DNA of 64,000 nt from Oscillospiraceae bacterium. Its GTDB lineage: Bacteria > Bacillota > Clostridia > Oscillospirales > CAG-272. Below the pieces are notes generated by a model. The model searched no databases. It was not told the DNA's origin and was given only the letters and a program-made list of their open reading frames with translations. Shown one piece after another: positions 43,014-52,032 of the stretch (positions are counted from its first letter, which is position 1; every line of letters begins with the position of its first letter). Both the position numbers and the translations under genes were made by a program. Location of the stretch: the NCBI GenBank assembly GCA_015064285.1, contig SVSN01000010.1, positions 1 to 64,000 of the forward strand. The letters run 5' to 3'.

Positions 43014-45254
43014 ATGAAACATATCTTTTGTGCTCTGATGACTGTTCTGCTTCTGTTTTCCGCCTGTGACAGCAGCGAACCGGAGGAATTCCGGAAGCAG
43101 GAGAAAAAATACCATACCTTTGATCCTGCCGTTACATGGGAACTGCTGCCGCTGGTTTCTGAAAGCGGAGAGCCGGTGAAGGACAGGGACACCACTTACC
43201 GGCCGCTGGATTATTCTGTCACGGAGGACGGCATCGTCTGGCTGTGTGATCGGTATGAAACAGACGAAAACGGCTATGTAAAGGCAGTCCATATCTATAC
43301 GGAAACCTTTGATTTTGACGGCAATTCTCTGGGGGTCACCGAACATCCGCTGGACCGGGAGGACGGTATTCCCAGCCTGTACGCCGCATGGGAAATTCTG
43401 CCGGATGGCGGGTATCTGCTGGCGGAAGCATACTCTGTAGGCTTCAACAAACTGGAAATGCGGATGATCAGGTACGATTCTGCCGGTACGGTTCTGGCGG
43501 AGTGTCAGCTGCCTCTGGGCATCATGCCTGCGCTGGCGGTTAGTGAATCATGCTATGCGGTATCGCTGGCCAACCAGATTCTGCTGTTTGACACCGATCT
43601 GGAAAGAACCGCTGTGATGGCGTATAACGGCGAGATGGACAAGCTGTTCTTTGCCGATGACGGTACCCTGTACGGGCAGGACTGGCAGGGGCGGATTGTG
43701 CGGGTGGATTTTGAATCCCGGAAGGTGACGGAGGTTCTGCCGGACGAGCGCAACACCGGCTTTGCCCAGATGTTTGGCGGCGGGGAAACCTTTCTCTATT
43801 CCGCGGATCAGACCGGTGTTGTCGGATATGCCGAAGGAGCGGAGGAAGGAAGTATCACACTGGACTGGGACAGCTCCTGTCTGCTGTTTGAAAATACCGA
43901 AATTCTGCAGGTCATAAACGAGGATCTGTTTCTCGTCATTTCCGCCGACAATCTGGAAATGGAAAAGCGGTACGCCCTGCTGCGCCGGATGGAAGGGGAT
44001 GAGGAAATCCGCCGGGAGCATATCACAGTGCTGCTGCCCGACCGTGGAAAGCGGATCAATGCGGCAGAGCTGGCGGCGGTGCAGTTCAACCGGACGAATG
44101 AGCAGTATTATGTAACGCTGGAAACGGCAGAGGATGACTACGACAAGGAGATCTTTGCCCGGATGGAGAATAGGGATGCACCGGATATGGTGCTGTTTGA
44201 CACCCGGCTGGAAAAGGTGTACCTGAATCTGGAAAAACAGGGGTATCTGACCGATCTGTCGGTGTACGGATTTGCCGATACGCTGACCGGCAGTGCGGCC
44301 GGAGCGGTAATGCGGGGAGATGCCATGTACCGGGTACCCTATACCGTACAGTACGACACTTTGGTACGGACGGGCCTGGAAGATACCGTAACGGCGGAAG
44401 AACTGGTCAGCCGGACAGGAAAGGGAGAGATCCTGTTCACCGATCCGTATATGCTGCCGAACCATTTTCTGACCTGCATCCAGAGCCTGTTTGTTGACCC
44501 TGCCGCCGGAACGTGCAGCTTTGATTCGGAAGAATTTGCGGCCTATCTGACCTTTTATGAAAAACTTGCCGACTGTACCGATGAGGAAGCGGGAACGCTG
44601 GATATCTCCAATTTTGACGGCAGACTGAGCAGCTACACCCTGTCGGATGCCGCACTGCCGGGAAAACTGCAGAAGGGGGAGATTCCCTTTTTCCTGCTGA
44701 CAGTGGGTACCATGGACGCTTTTGCCTATACGGAACTGCTGTACGGAGGCACGGTGCATTCCATCTGCGGCTTTCCCGGGGTACCGCTGCTGGTGAGCCA
44801 TATGGACAGCGGTGCGATTCTGGAAACCAGCGGCAGTGCGGAAGGAGCGGCGGCATTTCTTTCCTACCTGCTGAGCGATGAGGTGCAGACTTCTTCTCTG
44901 ATTCTGAACAGCTATGTTCCCGTGACAGCCGATGCAGTGGAAGCGGAACTGGCGTACAACTACCGCTACTGTCGGTTAAATACCATGGATGTACTGGAAA
45001 CCGCCTGGAAAACCATGGAACCGGAGATACTGGACATTTTTGAACAGAAGGAGTACCGGGAAATCCGTGTGACAGAACAGAGCCGGAACCGGATCCGTGC
45101 ACTGCTGGATGACGACCGTGCAGGCCGTTACGCTGATCCCACGCTGGAAGGAATTCTGCTGGAGGAAATCTCCGCATACCTCTCCGGCGACCGGACGATG
45201 GAGGATACCGTGCGGGTACTGCAGAGCCGGGTGAGTACGTATCTGGCGGAGTGA
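43014..45254 (+). CDS. Large lipoprotein: propeller-like domain plus solute-binding domain
   Basis: A 746-residue lipoprotein with Cys at 18 (LLLFSAC). Residues about 50-330 show repeated strands in the style of a beta-propeller (VTEDGIVWLCD, LPDGGYLLAEAY, FADDGTLYGQDWQGRIVRVD, GGETFLYSADQTGVVGY). Residues about 340-690 resemble an ABC sugar-binding protein: AAVQFNRTNEQYYVTLE, DAPDMVLFDT, GYLTDLSVY and MYRVPYTVQYDTLV. The C-terminal helices also fit. This two-part layout would couple a surface sensing or adhesion module to a binding module. No permease is adjacent. A downstream small lipoprotein is co-transcribed (27-nt gap). AAAGGAGG precedes the ATG. Confidence 0.8.
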   Translation: MKHIFCALMTVLLLFSACDSSEPEEFRKQEKKYHTFDPAVTWELLPLVSESGEPVKDRDTTYRPLDYSVTEDGIVWLCDRYETDENGYVKAVHIYTETFDFDGNSLGVTEHPLDREDGIPSLYAAWEILPDGGYLLAEAYSVGFNKLEMRMIRYDSAGTVLAECQLPLGIMPALAVSESCYAVSLANQILLFDTDLERTAVMAYNGEMDKLFFADDGTLYGQDWQGRIVRVDFESRKVTEVLPDERNTGFAQMFGGGETFLYSADQTGVVGYAEGAEEGSITLDWDSSCLLFENTEILQVINEDLFLVISADNLEMEKRYALLRRMEGDEEIRREHITVLLPDRGKRINAAELAAVQFNRTNEQYYVTLETAEDDYDKEIFARMENRDAPDMVLFDTRLEKVYLNLEKQGYLTDLSVYGFADTLTGSAAGAVMRGDAMYRVPYTVQYDTLVRTGLEDTVTAEELVSRTGKGEILFTDPYMLPNHFLTCIQSLFVDPAAGTCSFDSEEFAAYLTFYEKLADCTDEEAGTLDISNFDGRLSSYTLSDAALPGKLQKGEIPFFLLTVGTMDAFAYTELLYGGTVHSICGFPGVPLLVSHMDSGAILETSGSAEGAAAFLSYLLSDEVQTSSLILNSYVPVTADAVEAELAYNYRYCRLNTMDVLETAWKTMEPEILDIFEQKEYREIRVTEQSRNRIRALLDDDRAGRYADPTLEGILLEEISAYLSGDRTMEDTVRVLQSRVSTYLAE

Positions 45255-45280
45255 AGACAGAAAAACGAAAGGAGAACCTG

Positions 45281-45979
45281 ATGAAAAACATTTGCCGAAT
45301 CCTGCCTGTCATGCTTGCCGTACTGCTGCTTACAGGATGCACGGGAGGCGATACGCTGGAGCTGGACGAAACCTTTCTCTATCCCCTGAAAATCGGTGCG
45401 CTGGAATATCAGCCTTTGTCCGATGAAGAACCATATGCCAATGAGCATACTTCCCGACTGGTATATCTGAAACCCGGGGATAAGGTAACTGTGCTGAGCA
45501 GCTGTATGTACGGAGATATGATGACGGTCAACATCAATCTGCATTTTGCCTATGAAGGCGGCACCTGCACCGTAACCTCCCCGGACAACGATATCCAGAT
45601 GGCCATGCGGGACGGGGCGGGCTGCCTGTACAATGACTATGCCTGGGAATGGGACACATGGAAGTATGCCTATGAGCATGAGATCCATAACACCGGCTGG
45701 ATCGGCATCAATCCGCTGGGGGCGGAACACGGGCACTTCCGGTACAATACATGGGAAGAAGAACGGGAAGCCAACCGGTACAAAGAAATGCCGGTGGGAC
45801 GGGAGTGCTTTCTGACGATAGAGGCGTTTGACTTTACCTCCGGGCAGAAAGCGGTGACAGCAAAGCTGCGGATCTGCCAGCTTCCGTCTGAGAGGGAGCC
45901 AGGCAAAAAATCTTCCTATTTTGAAATCGAACTGGTGGAATACGAGCTGAGCGACACCTACAAAATGATGCTGCAGTAA
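45281..45979 (+). CDS. Lipoprotein of unknown function
   Basis: A 232-residue lipoprotein with Cys at 20 (VLLLTGC). I use the ATG at 45281 because AAAGGAGAA lies just upstream; an in-frame GTG at 45251 overlaps the preceding stop but would lack a proper signal start. The mature part is beta-rich with many aromatic residues (YEGGTCTV, YAWEWDTWKYAYEHEIHN) and ends in an amphipathic strand. I recognise no family. It is co-transcribed with the large binding lipoprotein and may be an accessory surface component. Confidence 0.75.
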   Translation: MKNICRILPVMLAVLLLTGCTGGDTLELDETFLYPLKIGALEYQPLSDEEPYANEHTSRLVYLKPGDKVTVLSSCMYGDMMTVNINLHFAYEGGTCTVTSPDNDIQMAMRDGAGCLYNDYAWEWDTWKYAYEHEIHNTGWIGINPLGAEHGHFRYNTWEEEREANRYKEMPVGRECFLTIEAFDFTSGQKAVTAKLRICQLPSEREPGKKSSYFEIELVEYELSDTYKMMLQ

Positions 45980-46006
45980 CGGAAATAACGGTACGGCAGC
46001 CGGGGA

Positions 46007-46049
46007 AAACGGTGAGGGGGAAAAATGCTTCCTTTCACCGTTTTTTCTT
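46007..46049 (+). terminator. Terminator after the lipoprotein pair
   Basis: AACGGTGA (46008-46015) pairs with TCACCGTT (46035-46042), followed by a T run. Confidence 0.85.
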
Positions 46050-46072
46050 TTGTAAATTCCTTTCCGGAACCC

Positions 46073-46101
46073 TTTACTTCCCTGAGGAAATATGGTATAC
46101 T
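46073..46101 (+). promoter_or_regulatory. Sigma-A promoter for the MBOAT gene
   Basis: TTTACT, 17 nt, TATACT, with ATATGG before the -10, 46 nt before the MBOAT ATG. Confidence 0.8.
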
Positions 46102-46147
46102 GATAAGGTACGAAATTACGACAATTCTTTACACAGAGAAGTGAATC

Positions 46148-47629
46148 ATGCCTTTTTCCGATCTGATTTTTCTATACGGGTTTCTGCCCATTCTTTTTTT
46201 GCTTTACTATATCTGCCCGAAGTCCGGCTGGCGCAGAGGGGTGCTGACGTTTTTTTCCCTGTTCTTCTATGCCTTCGGGGAACCGGTTTATGTGTTCCTG
46301 ATGGTGGGACTGGTGGCGGCGGACTGGGGATTTGGTCTGCTGATCGGGCGTACCGAATCCCGCACCCGGCGGAAGCTGTGGCTGGTGCTGGCGGTGGTGT
46401 CCAATCTGGGGGTGCTGGTATTCTATAAGTATCTGGGCTTCCTGCTGACCACAGTCAATACTGTCTTCAACGTAACCCTGCCGGTGGTGTCTTTTGTGAT
46501 GCCCATCGGGATTTCCTTCTTCACCTTCCAGACCATGTCCTATGTGATCGATGTATACCGGGGAGATGCGGAGGTGCAGAAATCCTTTCCCCGGCTTCTC
46601 TTGTATGTGTCCCTGTTCCCCCAGCTGATTGCGGGACCGATTGTGCGCTACAAGGACATCGAAGACCAGCTGGACGACCGGACGGTAGATCCGGTGCTGG
46701 TGTCCGACGGGATTTTCCGTTTTGCCGTGGGGCTGGCCAAGAAAGTCTGGATTGCCGACCACTGCGGGGAAGCGGTGACCATGCTGTACAGCCTGCAGGA
46801 AGCAACGGTAGCCGGCCGGTGGATGGGAGCGGTGTTCTATACCCTTCAGCTGTACTTTGACTTCTCCGGCTATTCCGACATGGCCATCGGCCTTGGGAAA
46901 ATGTTTGGCTTCCGGTTCTTCGAAAACTTCAACTACCCGCTGATCTCCGCTTCCGCCACGGAATTCTGGCGCAGATGGCATATGTCGCTGGGGACCTTCT
47001 TCCGGGACTATGTGTACATCCCACTGGGCGGCAACCGGCATGACCAGATGCGCAACATTTTCGTGGTCTGGTTCCTGACGGGGCTGTGGCACGGAGCTTC
47101 CTGGAACTTTATCCTGTGGGGGCTGTTCTACGGCGTGCTCCTGACCTGGGAAAAATCGTCCTTCCTGCCTTTTATGCAGCGCCGGCTGGACGACAACTGG
47201 CCCGAATGTCCGCCGGTTCTGATGTACCTTTCCGGATGCGGCAAGTGGGTGCTTTCCCATGTGTATACTCTGCTTATTACCGTAGTCGGCTTTGCGGTTT
47301 TCTATTTCGACCATGACCTGCTGAAGAATCTTGGCTATCTGATCGGCATCGGTACCACCGGGTTGTCGGATATGTATGCGGCGTCTGTCGTGTTTGAGCA
47401 TCTTTGGCTGCTTGCCGCTGCCTGCCTGCTGGCCTGTCCCGTGGCACCTCTTGCGGGCAGATGGCTGCAGAAGGCTTTTGCCGGACTGGAAGAAAAGACC
47501 GGCCGGGAAGGGGTTGCCTATGGTTGTGAACGGGTCTGCAAAACGATTGCTGCAGCGGCTCTGGTGGCCGTTTGCACCGTCATGATGGCTGGGAATACCT
47601 ACAGCGCATTTTTGTACTTCCGCTTCTGA
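46148..47629 (+). CDS. MBOAT family O-acyltransferase (AlgI/DltB-like)
   Basis: A 493-residue multi-pass membrane protein of the AlgI/PatA type. About ten helices are predicted. The family signatures are ISFFTFQTMSYVIDVYRG (about 118-135), FPQLIAGPIVRY, DFSGYSDMAIGLGKMFGF, FWRRWHMSLGTFFRDYVYIPLGG with the first catalytic His region, and FLTGLWHGASWNFILWG containing the invariant His. It moves acetyl groups across the membrane to O-acetylate a surface polymer. The DHHW protein downstream is its usual partner. The SD is weak. It has its own promoter. Confidence 0.95.
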   Translation: MPFSDLIFLYGFLPILFLLYYICPKSGWRRGVLTFFSLFFYAFGEPVYVFLMVGLVAADWGFGLLIGRTESRTRRKLWLVLAVVSNLGVLVFYKYLGFLLTTVNTVFNVTLPVVSFVMPIGISFFTFQTMSYVIDVYRGDAEVQKSFPRLLLYVSLFPQLIAGPIVRYKDIEDQLDDRTVDPVLVSDGIFRFAVGLAKKVWIADHCGEAVTMLYSLQEATVAGRWMGAVFYTLQLYFDFSGYSDMAIGLGKMFGFRFFENFNYPLISASATEFWRRWHMSLGTFFRDYVYIPLGGNRHDQMRNIFVVWFLTGLWHGASWNFILWGLFYGVLLTWEKSSFLPFMQRRLDDNWPECPPVLMYLSGCGKWVLSHVYTLLITVVGFAVFYFDHDLLKNLGYLIGIGTTGLSDMYAASVVFEHLWLLAAACLLACPVAPLAGRWLQKAFAGLEEKTGREGVAYGCERVCKTIAAAALVAVCTVMMAGNTYSAFLYFRF

Positions 47630-47684
47630 TATACGGGCGTATACCTGGCGGAGATACTGATATTTATAACCGATATGAGGAAAC

Positions 47685-49448
47685 ATGAAACGGATTGATA
47701 AAATTACCCTTACAATTCTGGCGGTGCTTTTCGGCATTGTGACACTGGCCAATGCCCTGCAGCCGAATCGGCCAACCGAATCTGTTCTGGAACAGCGGAC
47801 GCTGGCAAAAATACCGGCGTTCTCCCTGACAGCACTGGCGGACGGCTCCTATTTCTCCGGCTGGTCGGCGTTTATTTCCGACACCTTTATCAGCCGGGAT
47901 ACACTGGTGGATCTGGCAAAGGAAATGGACATGCTGATGGGTATTCCCTACGATATGGGCGGAGAAGAACAGTTTGTGCTGCTGCAAACCGGCGGTCAGG
48001 GACAAAACGGCCCGGATGCGGCGGATGAGGATCTGCTGGCAAATGCGTTTGCCGAACTGAACAAGAATACAGAAACGGAATCTACCGAAACGGAACCTGC
48101 GGAAACCGAGCCGGAGGAAACGGAACCTGCGGAAACCGAGCCGGAGGAAACGGAACCTGCGGAAACCGAACCGGAAGAAACAAAACCCGTCGAGACGGAA
48201 CCGGAAGAAACGGAGCCTGAGGAAACCGAACCGGAAGAAACAGAGCCCGCGGAAACCGAGCCGAAGCAGGTGGTAAAGACCCTGACACTGAGCCGTGAAA
48301 CTCTGCGGCTGACCATCGGCAGCGGATCGGTGGTGTACGCTTCCGTACAGACCTCTGACGGCAAGGGTGCTTCCGTGTCCTGGTCCATTTCCGATAAAAA
48401 AGTGGCTTCCATTGCGGCAAATCCCGGCGGCGGGATCGACGTGAAAGGCGTGGCGGAGGGAGAATGCATTCTGACCTGCCGTGCCGGAAATCAGGTTAAG
48501 GCAGAGTGTAAGGTCATCGTGACCACCATCACCAGCGTGAACCAGAATACGGACAACGCCATGGCAGACTTCCTGACCAACGGTATGTTCATTTACGGTG
48601 ACGGTGTGTATACCCCCGCTTATTATGCGGAAAGCTCGGCCAAGTATTACGCGCAGACCATGGCGTACTACAAATCCCTGTTCGGGAAGGATGTACGTGT
48701 CAATGTGGTAATGACGCCGGTTTCCTCCATGGTGATCGACAGTCCGGAGGTGAAGAACCGGATTTCCGACCAGGGCGAGATTCAGGACAAGGTAGCGGCT
48801 CTGATGGATGACAGCGTGAACTTTGTGGATGTGTACAGCGAAATGTATGCCCACAGGGATGAGTACCTGTTCTTCAGGAGCGACCACCACTGGACGGCAA
48901 GGGGGGCTTATTATGCCTACCGTGCCTTTGCCGAATCGGTGGGACTGACCCCTGCGGAACTGAAGGATTTCGATTACTCCGTACTCAACGAAAACTACCA
49001 CGGAACCATGTACACCTTTACCAAGGACAGTCGTGTGAAGAACTTTACGGACACCATCGAGGCATGGGCAACCAAAAAGCCCCTTACCATGACAGTGACC
49101 ACTTCTCACGGTGCCACCAATGTGTACACCGACTGTGTCCTGTCCGGATATGCTAATTATATTTCCTTCATCGCCGGAGACAATCCTTACACGGTAATCA
49201 ACGTGCCGGAAAATCCCCAGGACAAGAACATTCTTGTTCTGAAAGACTCCTTCGGCAACGCCTTTGTCCCCTATCTGTGCGAACATTACGGCAACATTAT
49301 CGTGGTGGATGTCCGCTACACGGATATGAACGTATATGAACATCTGAAGGACTATGGCCTTACGGATATCGTATTCGTCAACAACGTCCAGGCGGCGCTC
49401 AGCACAGCATGGCCGAAAATGTACCTGAAGGCTGTGGGCGTGGAATAA
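47685..49448 (+). CDS. DHHW (AlgX/AlgJ-like) protein with Thr/Glu repeat and Ig-like insert
   Basis: A 587-residue exported protein anchored by one N-terminal helix (about 7-25). Residues 28-100 match the start of DHHW/AlgJ-type SGNH-like acetyltransferases (ESVLEQRTLAKIPAFS). A Thr/Glu/Pro repeat (about 129-194) and a BIG2-like Ig fold follow (about 196-285, LTLSRETLRLTIGSG to CKVIV). The catalytic half then resumes: FIYGDGVY, VVMTPVSSM, FFRSDHHWTARGAYYAY (the DHHW motif, about 403-419) and VLKDSFGNAFVPYL. It should transfer acetyl from the MBOAT protein to a cell-wall or exopolysaccharide. GAGGA precedes the ATG. The insertion in the middle of the domain is unusual. Confidence 0.88.
   Translation: MKRIDKITLTILAVLFGIVTLANALQPNRPTESVLEQRTLAKIPAFSLTALADGSYFSGWSAFISDTFISRDTLVDLAKEMDMLMGIPYDMGGEEQFVLLQTGGQGQNGPDAADEDLLANAFAELNKNTETESTETEPAETEPEETEPAETEPEETEPAETEPEETKPVETEPEETEPEETEPEETEPAETEPKQVVKTLTLSRETLRLTIGSGSVVYASVQTSDGKGASVSWSISDKKVASIAANPGGGIDVKGVAEGECILTCRAGNQVKAECKVIVTTITSVNQNTDNAMADFLTNGMFIYGDGVYTPAYYAESSAKYYAQTMAYYKSLFGKDVRVNVVMTPVSSMVIDSPEVKNRISDQGEIQDKVAALMDDSVNFVDVYSEMYAHRDEYLFFRSDHHWTARGAYYAYRAFAESVGLTPAELKDFDYSVLNENYHGTMYTFTKDSRVKNFTDTIEAWATKKPLTMTVTTSHGATNVYTDCVLSGYANYISFIAGDNPYTVINVPENPQDKNILVLKDSFGNAFVPYLCEHYGNIIVVDVRYTDMNVYEHLKDYGLTDIVFVNNVQAALSTAWPKMYLKAVGVE
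48069..48266 (+). repeat. In-frame coding repeat encoding PAETEPEETE-type units
   Basis: About 200 bases of imperfect 30-bp tandem units (and half-units) inside the DHHW gene, with sequence such as CCTGCGGAAACCGAGCCGGA. They encode a flexible acidic Thr/Glu/Pro linker. Adjacent units are almost identical at the DNA level, which suggests recent slippage. Confidence 0.9.
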
Positions 49449-49460
49449 CAGGCCGGTGGA

Positions 49461-49619
49461 AAGTAAGAAATAAGGAGTAAGATGTAAGAAGTACATCGGA
49501 AAACGGATATATAAAGATATATAAAATAGAAAAGAACGGTTTGCAGAATGCACAAACACTCTGTGAACCGTTCTTTTATGTCAGATACTTCTGATTTCTT
49601 ATCTCTTACTTCTTATCTG
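49461..49619. repeat. Purine-rich dispersed repeat, inverted pair D/E
   Basis: Copy D (49461-49495, plus strand purine-rich) follows the DHHW stop by 12 nt. Copy E (49583-49619, minus strand purine-rich) contains the murC stop. Copy E on the minus strand reads TAAGAGATAAGAAATCAGAA, close to copy A at 35921. The pair brackets a terminator. Confidence 0.75.
49530..49577. terminator. Bidirectional terminator between DHHW gene and murC
   Basis: AAAAGAACGGTT (49530-49541) pairs perfectly with AACCGTTCTTTT (49566-49577). A runs and T runs on both sides suit termination in both directions. Confidence 0.85.
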
Positions 49620-51030
49620 CTTTCGCCGCTTCCGCAACCTTTACCACATCTCCCGCGCCCATGACCAGTACCATACCGTCGGCGGGGGTCACTTTTGTAC
49701 AGTAGGCGGCAGCTTCGGTGAAATCGGAGATAACCCGGCAGGGTTTACCATGAGCGGTGACAGCGGCAGCCAGCTCAATGGAAGTAATGCCATAGGTGTT
49801 GATTTCTCTTGCGGCATAGATGTCGCAAAGCACGATCTCATCCGCATCGGAATCCGCCAGCGCCGTTACGAAATTGTCAAACAGCTGGGCTGTGCGGGAG
49901 TAGGTGTGAGGCTGGAAACAAACTGTCAGGCGGCTGTATCCCATGGCGGCGGCACCGGAAAGGGTAGCTTCCAGTTCCGTGGGATGGTGGGCGTAGTCGC
50001 TGTATATGTCAGCGCCGGCAGAGGTTCTGCCCACACGATCCATCCGGCGGCAGATTCCTTCATAGGCACCCAGCCCTTCCGCAATCTTTTCCGGATCAAT
50101 ACCGCAGATATGACAGGCGGCAAAGGCTGCCAGTGCATCGCTTATGTTGTGCTTCCCGGGAATCTGCAGGTGGACTCTGGCCAGCATTTCACTGCCTTTC
50201 ATCACATCAAAGGAAGCACGGCCGTGGTCGGTGGTGATGTTCTGGGACCAGTAATCCGCCAGAGGATTGCGGTTGCCGAAGGTGATCAGCCGGCCGGTGT
50301 ATCCCTGTGCCGCTTCCAGACAGTCCGGATCGTTGGCATTGACGATGGCGCATCCCTCCGGCCCTGTTTTGTTCATGAATGCGGTAAAGGAATTCTTAAT
50401 GGCATCCAGAGAGGGGAAGTAGTCCACGTGATCCAGTTCAATATTCAGAACAACGGCGATGGTGGGGTAAAAATCCAGGAAGGAATCCATGTATTCACAG
50501 GCTTCAAAAGCGAAATATGTATCGCCTCCGATCCGGTCTACAGTGCCGGTTTCCTTCATCTCCGCACCGTTGAATACCGTAGGATCCACACCGGCCCAGG
50601 AGAGAATCCGGGCAACCATACCGGTGGTGGTGGACTTGCCGTGGGTACCGGAAATACCGATCCGTTCTCTGTAGCCGGACATGATGTAGCCCAGATAGTC
50701 CGCACGGGAGATCCGTGGGATACCGTGGACGCCGGCGTAGCGGTACTCCGGATTGTCGTCACCCATGGCTACCGTGTAGATGAGTGCATCGCAGCCCTGC
50801 ATATGCACCGGATCCGCTTCATAGTACACCGTGATCCCGGCCTGCTCCAGACGTTTGGTGATGGGGGAGGGGGTGCGGTCGTAACCGGAAACATGATGTC
50901 CCCGGATGGCGGAAATGTGCGCCAGGGAATTCATGCTGATCCCGCCGATGCCGTCAAAAAACAGGTTCTTTTTTCCATCCAGAAGTTCGCTTATTGCCTG
51001 GGACCCCAGGTGTGTGTTGGGCAGTGCCAT
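49606..51030 (-). CDS. murC: UDP-N-acetylmuramate--L-alanine ligase
   Basis: A 474-residue Mur ligase adding L-Ala to UDP-MurNAc, the first peptide step of peptidoglycan synthesis. The N-terminal Rossmann part has FDGIGGISMNSLA (25-37). The ATP site is GTHGKSTTT (128-136). NIELDHVDYF and the C-terminal DYAHHPTELEATL (characteristic of MurC) are present. GGAG precedes the ATG. The last codons overlap a dispersed repeat copy. It has a promoter at 51133-51160 and diverges from spoVG. Confidence 0.95.
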   Translation of the reverse strand: MALPNTHLGSQAISELLDGKKNLFFDGIGGISMNSLAHISAIRGHHVSGYDRTPSPITKRLEQAGITVYYEADPVHMQGCDALIYTVAMGDDNPEYRYAGVHGIPRISRADYLGYIMSGYRERIGISGTHGKSTTTGMVARILSWAGVDPTVFNGAEMKETGTVDRIGGDTYFAFEACEYMDSFLDFYPTIAVVLNIELDHVDYFPSLDAIKNSFTAFMNKTGPEGCAIVNANDPDCLEAAQGYTGRLITFGNRNPLADYWSQNITTDHGRASFDVMKGSEMLARVHLQIPGKHNISDALAAFAACHICGIDPEKIAEGLGAYEGICRRMDRVGRTSAGADIYSDYAHHPTELEATLSGAAAMGYSRLTVCFQPHTYSRTAQLFDNFVTALADSDADEIVLCDIYAAREINTYGITSIELAAAVTAHGKPCRVISDFTEAAAYCTKVTPADGMVLVMGAGDVVKVAEAAKADKK

Positions 51031-51132
51031 GTGCAGTCTCCATTCGTGCGCGGAATTTGAAAAAGCCGGTAAAATGCGCTGAAATCCCCGGCCGGAATAT
51101 GTTGCAGAGTTAAGAAATTGTTGTTCATTAAT

Positions 51133-51160
51133 AGTATATCATATTTTTCAAAAAAGTAAA
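51133..51160 (-). promoter_or_regulatory. Candidate sigma-A promoter for murC
   Basis: On the minus strand TTTACT, a 16-nt spacer, TATACT, with ATATGA before the -10. It is about 100 nt before the murC start. Confidence 0.6.
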
Positions 51161-51323
51161 CAGTAATTTTAAAAAATGTCCAAGTTTCCATCGAATAGAT
51201 TTCACAAAAGCAGTGTATACTATATCTGCTGCATAAGAAGCATATGAAATGCATACTGAAAAGACCGGGCAGCTCCGACTTTGCAGAGCGAGTGAGAGAA
51301 TGACCCGAAAACCTGGAGGACGC

Positions 51324-51638
51324 ATGGTAATCACCGATATTAAAGTAAGAAAACTCTTTGAAGAGGGCCCCATGAAGGCAATTATTTCCGTCACCTTTGA
51401 CGGTCAGCTGGCCCTGCATGACATCAAGGTTATCAGTGTGAGAGACAAGAATTTTATCGTTATGCCCAGCCGCAAGAATCCTGACGGTACCTACCGGGAT
51501 ATCGTACACCCCATCAATGCGGATTTCCGGGGTGAACTGGAAGAAATGGTGCTGCACGCCTACGAGGAAGAACTGGCCAAGCAGGCCGCCATTGCCGCCG
51601 AAGAAGCGGTACAGGAAGAAGAATACGCCGCACTGTAA
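51324..51638 (+). CDS. spoVG: Septation/sporulation regulator SpoVG
   Basis: A 104-residue SpoVG protein, a small RNA/DNA-binding regulator. The order MVITDIKVRK, then GPMKAIISVTFDGQLALHDIKV and FIVMPSRKNPDGTYRDIVHPI is fully typical. The C-terminal tail is acidic and Ala-rich. GGAGG lies a few bases before the ATG at 51324. In B. subtilis it affects sporulation septation and is sigma-H controlled; no clear sigma-H site was seen here. It is also common in non-sporulating relatives, so it does not prove sporulation. Confidence 0.95.
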   Translation: MVITDIKVRKLFEEGPMKAIISVTFDGQLALHDIKVISVRDKNFIVMPSRKNPDGTYRDIVHPINADFRGELEEMVLHAYEEELAKQAAIAAEEAVQEEEYAAL

Positions 51639-51676
51639 AAGTGTGGCTGCCTGTTCACTGCAGAGAAAGAGCAGGG

Positions 51677-51715
51677 AAACGTCCTTTACTCCTCCCGGGA
51701 GAGAGGGCGTTTTTC
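51677..51715 (+). terminator. Terminator after spoVG
   Basis: ACGTCC pairs with GGGCGT (one G-T pair) around a loop of about 20 nt, followed by TTTTC. Confidence 0.65.
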
Positions 51716-51871
51716 TGTGCGTTTGCACAGATGAATATACATACACCAAAAGCGAATTTGATTGTATAAATATACACACAAAAACCGCACAAAAAATGCA
51801 CATCCGGTCAATGGATTCCTATGCAAAAGACAACAATCGGAAAAAAGCCTGAAAAAAGTATGGAAAACCTC

Positions 51872-51900
51872 TTTTTTTTCGGTTTACGGCGTGGTATAAT
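51872..51900 (+). promoter_or_regulatory. Promoter for carB-dapF
   Basis: A consensus TATAAT with extended TGG (51892-51900) and a T-rich -35 region (TTTTTT) 17 nt upstream. It is about 130 nt before the CarB-DapF start. The rest of the 51639-52032 interval holds the spoVG terminator, no gene, and the leader described next. Confidence 0.6.
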
Positions 51901-52032
51901 ATAAGATGATGCCTGTACGGGATAAGTGCGGCCAGCGGTTGCTGAGCCCGATCAGTGTAAGCTGTATCGAACGGACAGTGTGCCCGCTCCCGGCGCAGGT
52001 GAATAGATTTTGATACAAACGGAGGGATATAT
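51901..52032 (+). promoter_or_regulatory. Possible structured 5' leader of carB-dapF
   Basis: The roughly 125-nt untranslated leader can form several stems. CAGC-GGTT-GCTG extends through GGC/GCC, CGATCAG pairs with CTG-ATCG, and TGCCCG pairs with CGGCGCA. There is no PyrR-box, T-box or riboswitch motif that I recognise and no intrinsic terminator. GGAGGG provides the ribosome site eight bases before the ATG. Confidence 0.35.

Noticed and set aside
48069-48266. Tandem repeat considered as a CRISPR array or satellite
   Set aside because: Units are in frame, contiguous without spacers and encode a Thr/Glu/Pro linker inside a protein.
51183-51221. A sigma-H or sigma-A promoter for spoVG
   Set aside because: TATACT at 51216-51221 lacks a convincing -35 hexamer at 16-18 nt, and no sigma-H-like pair was found.
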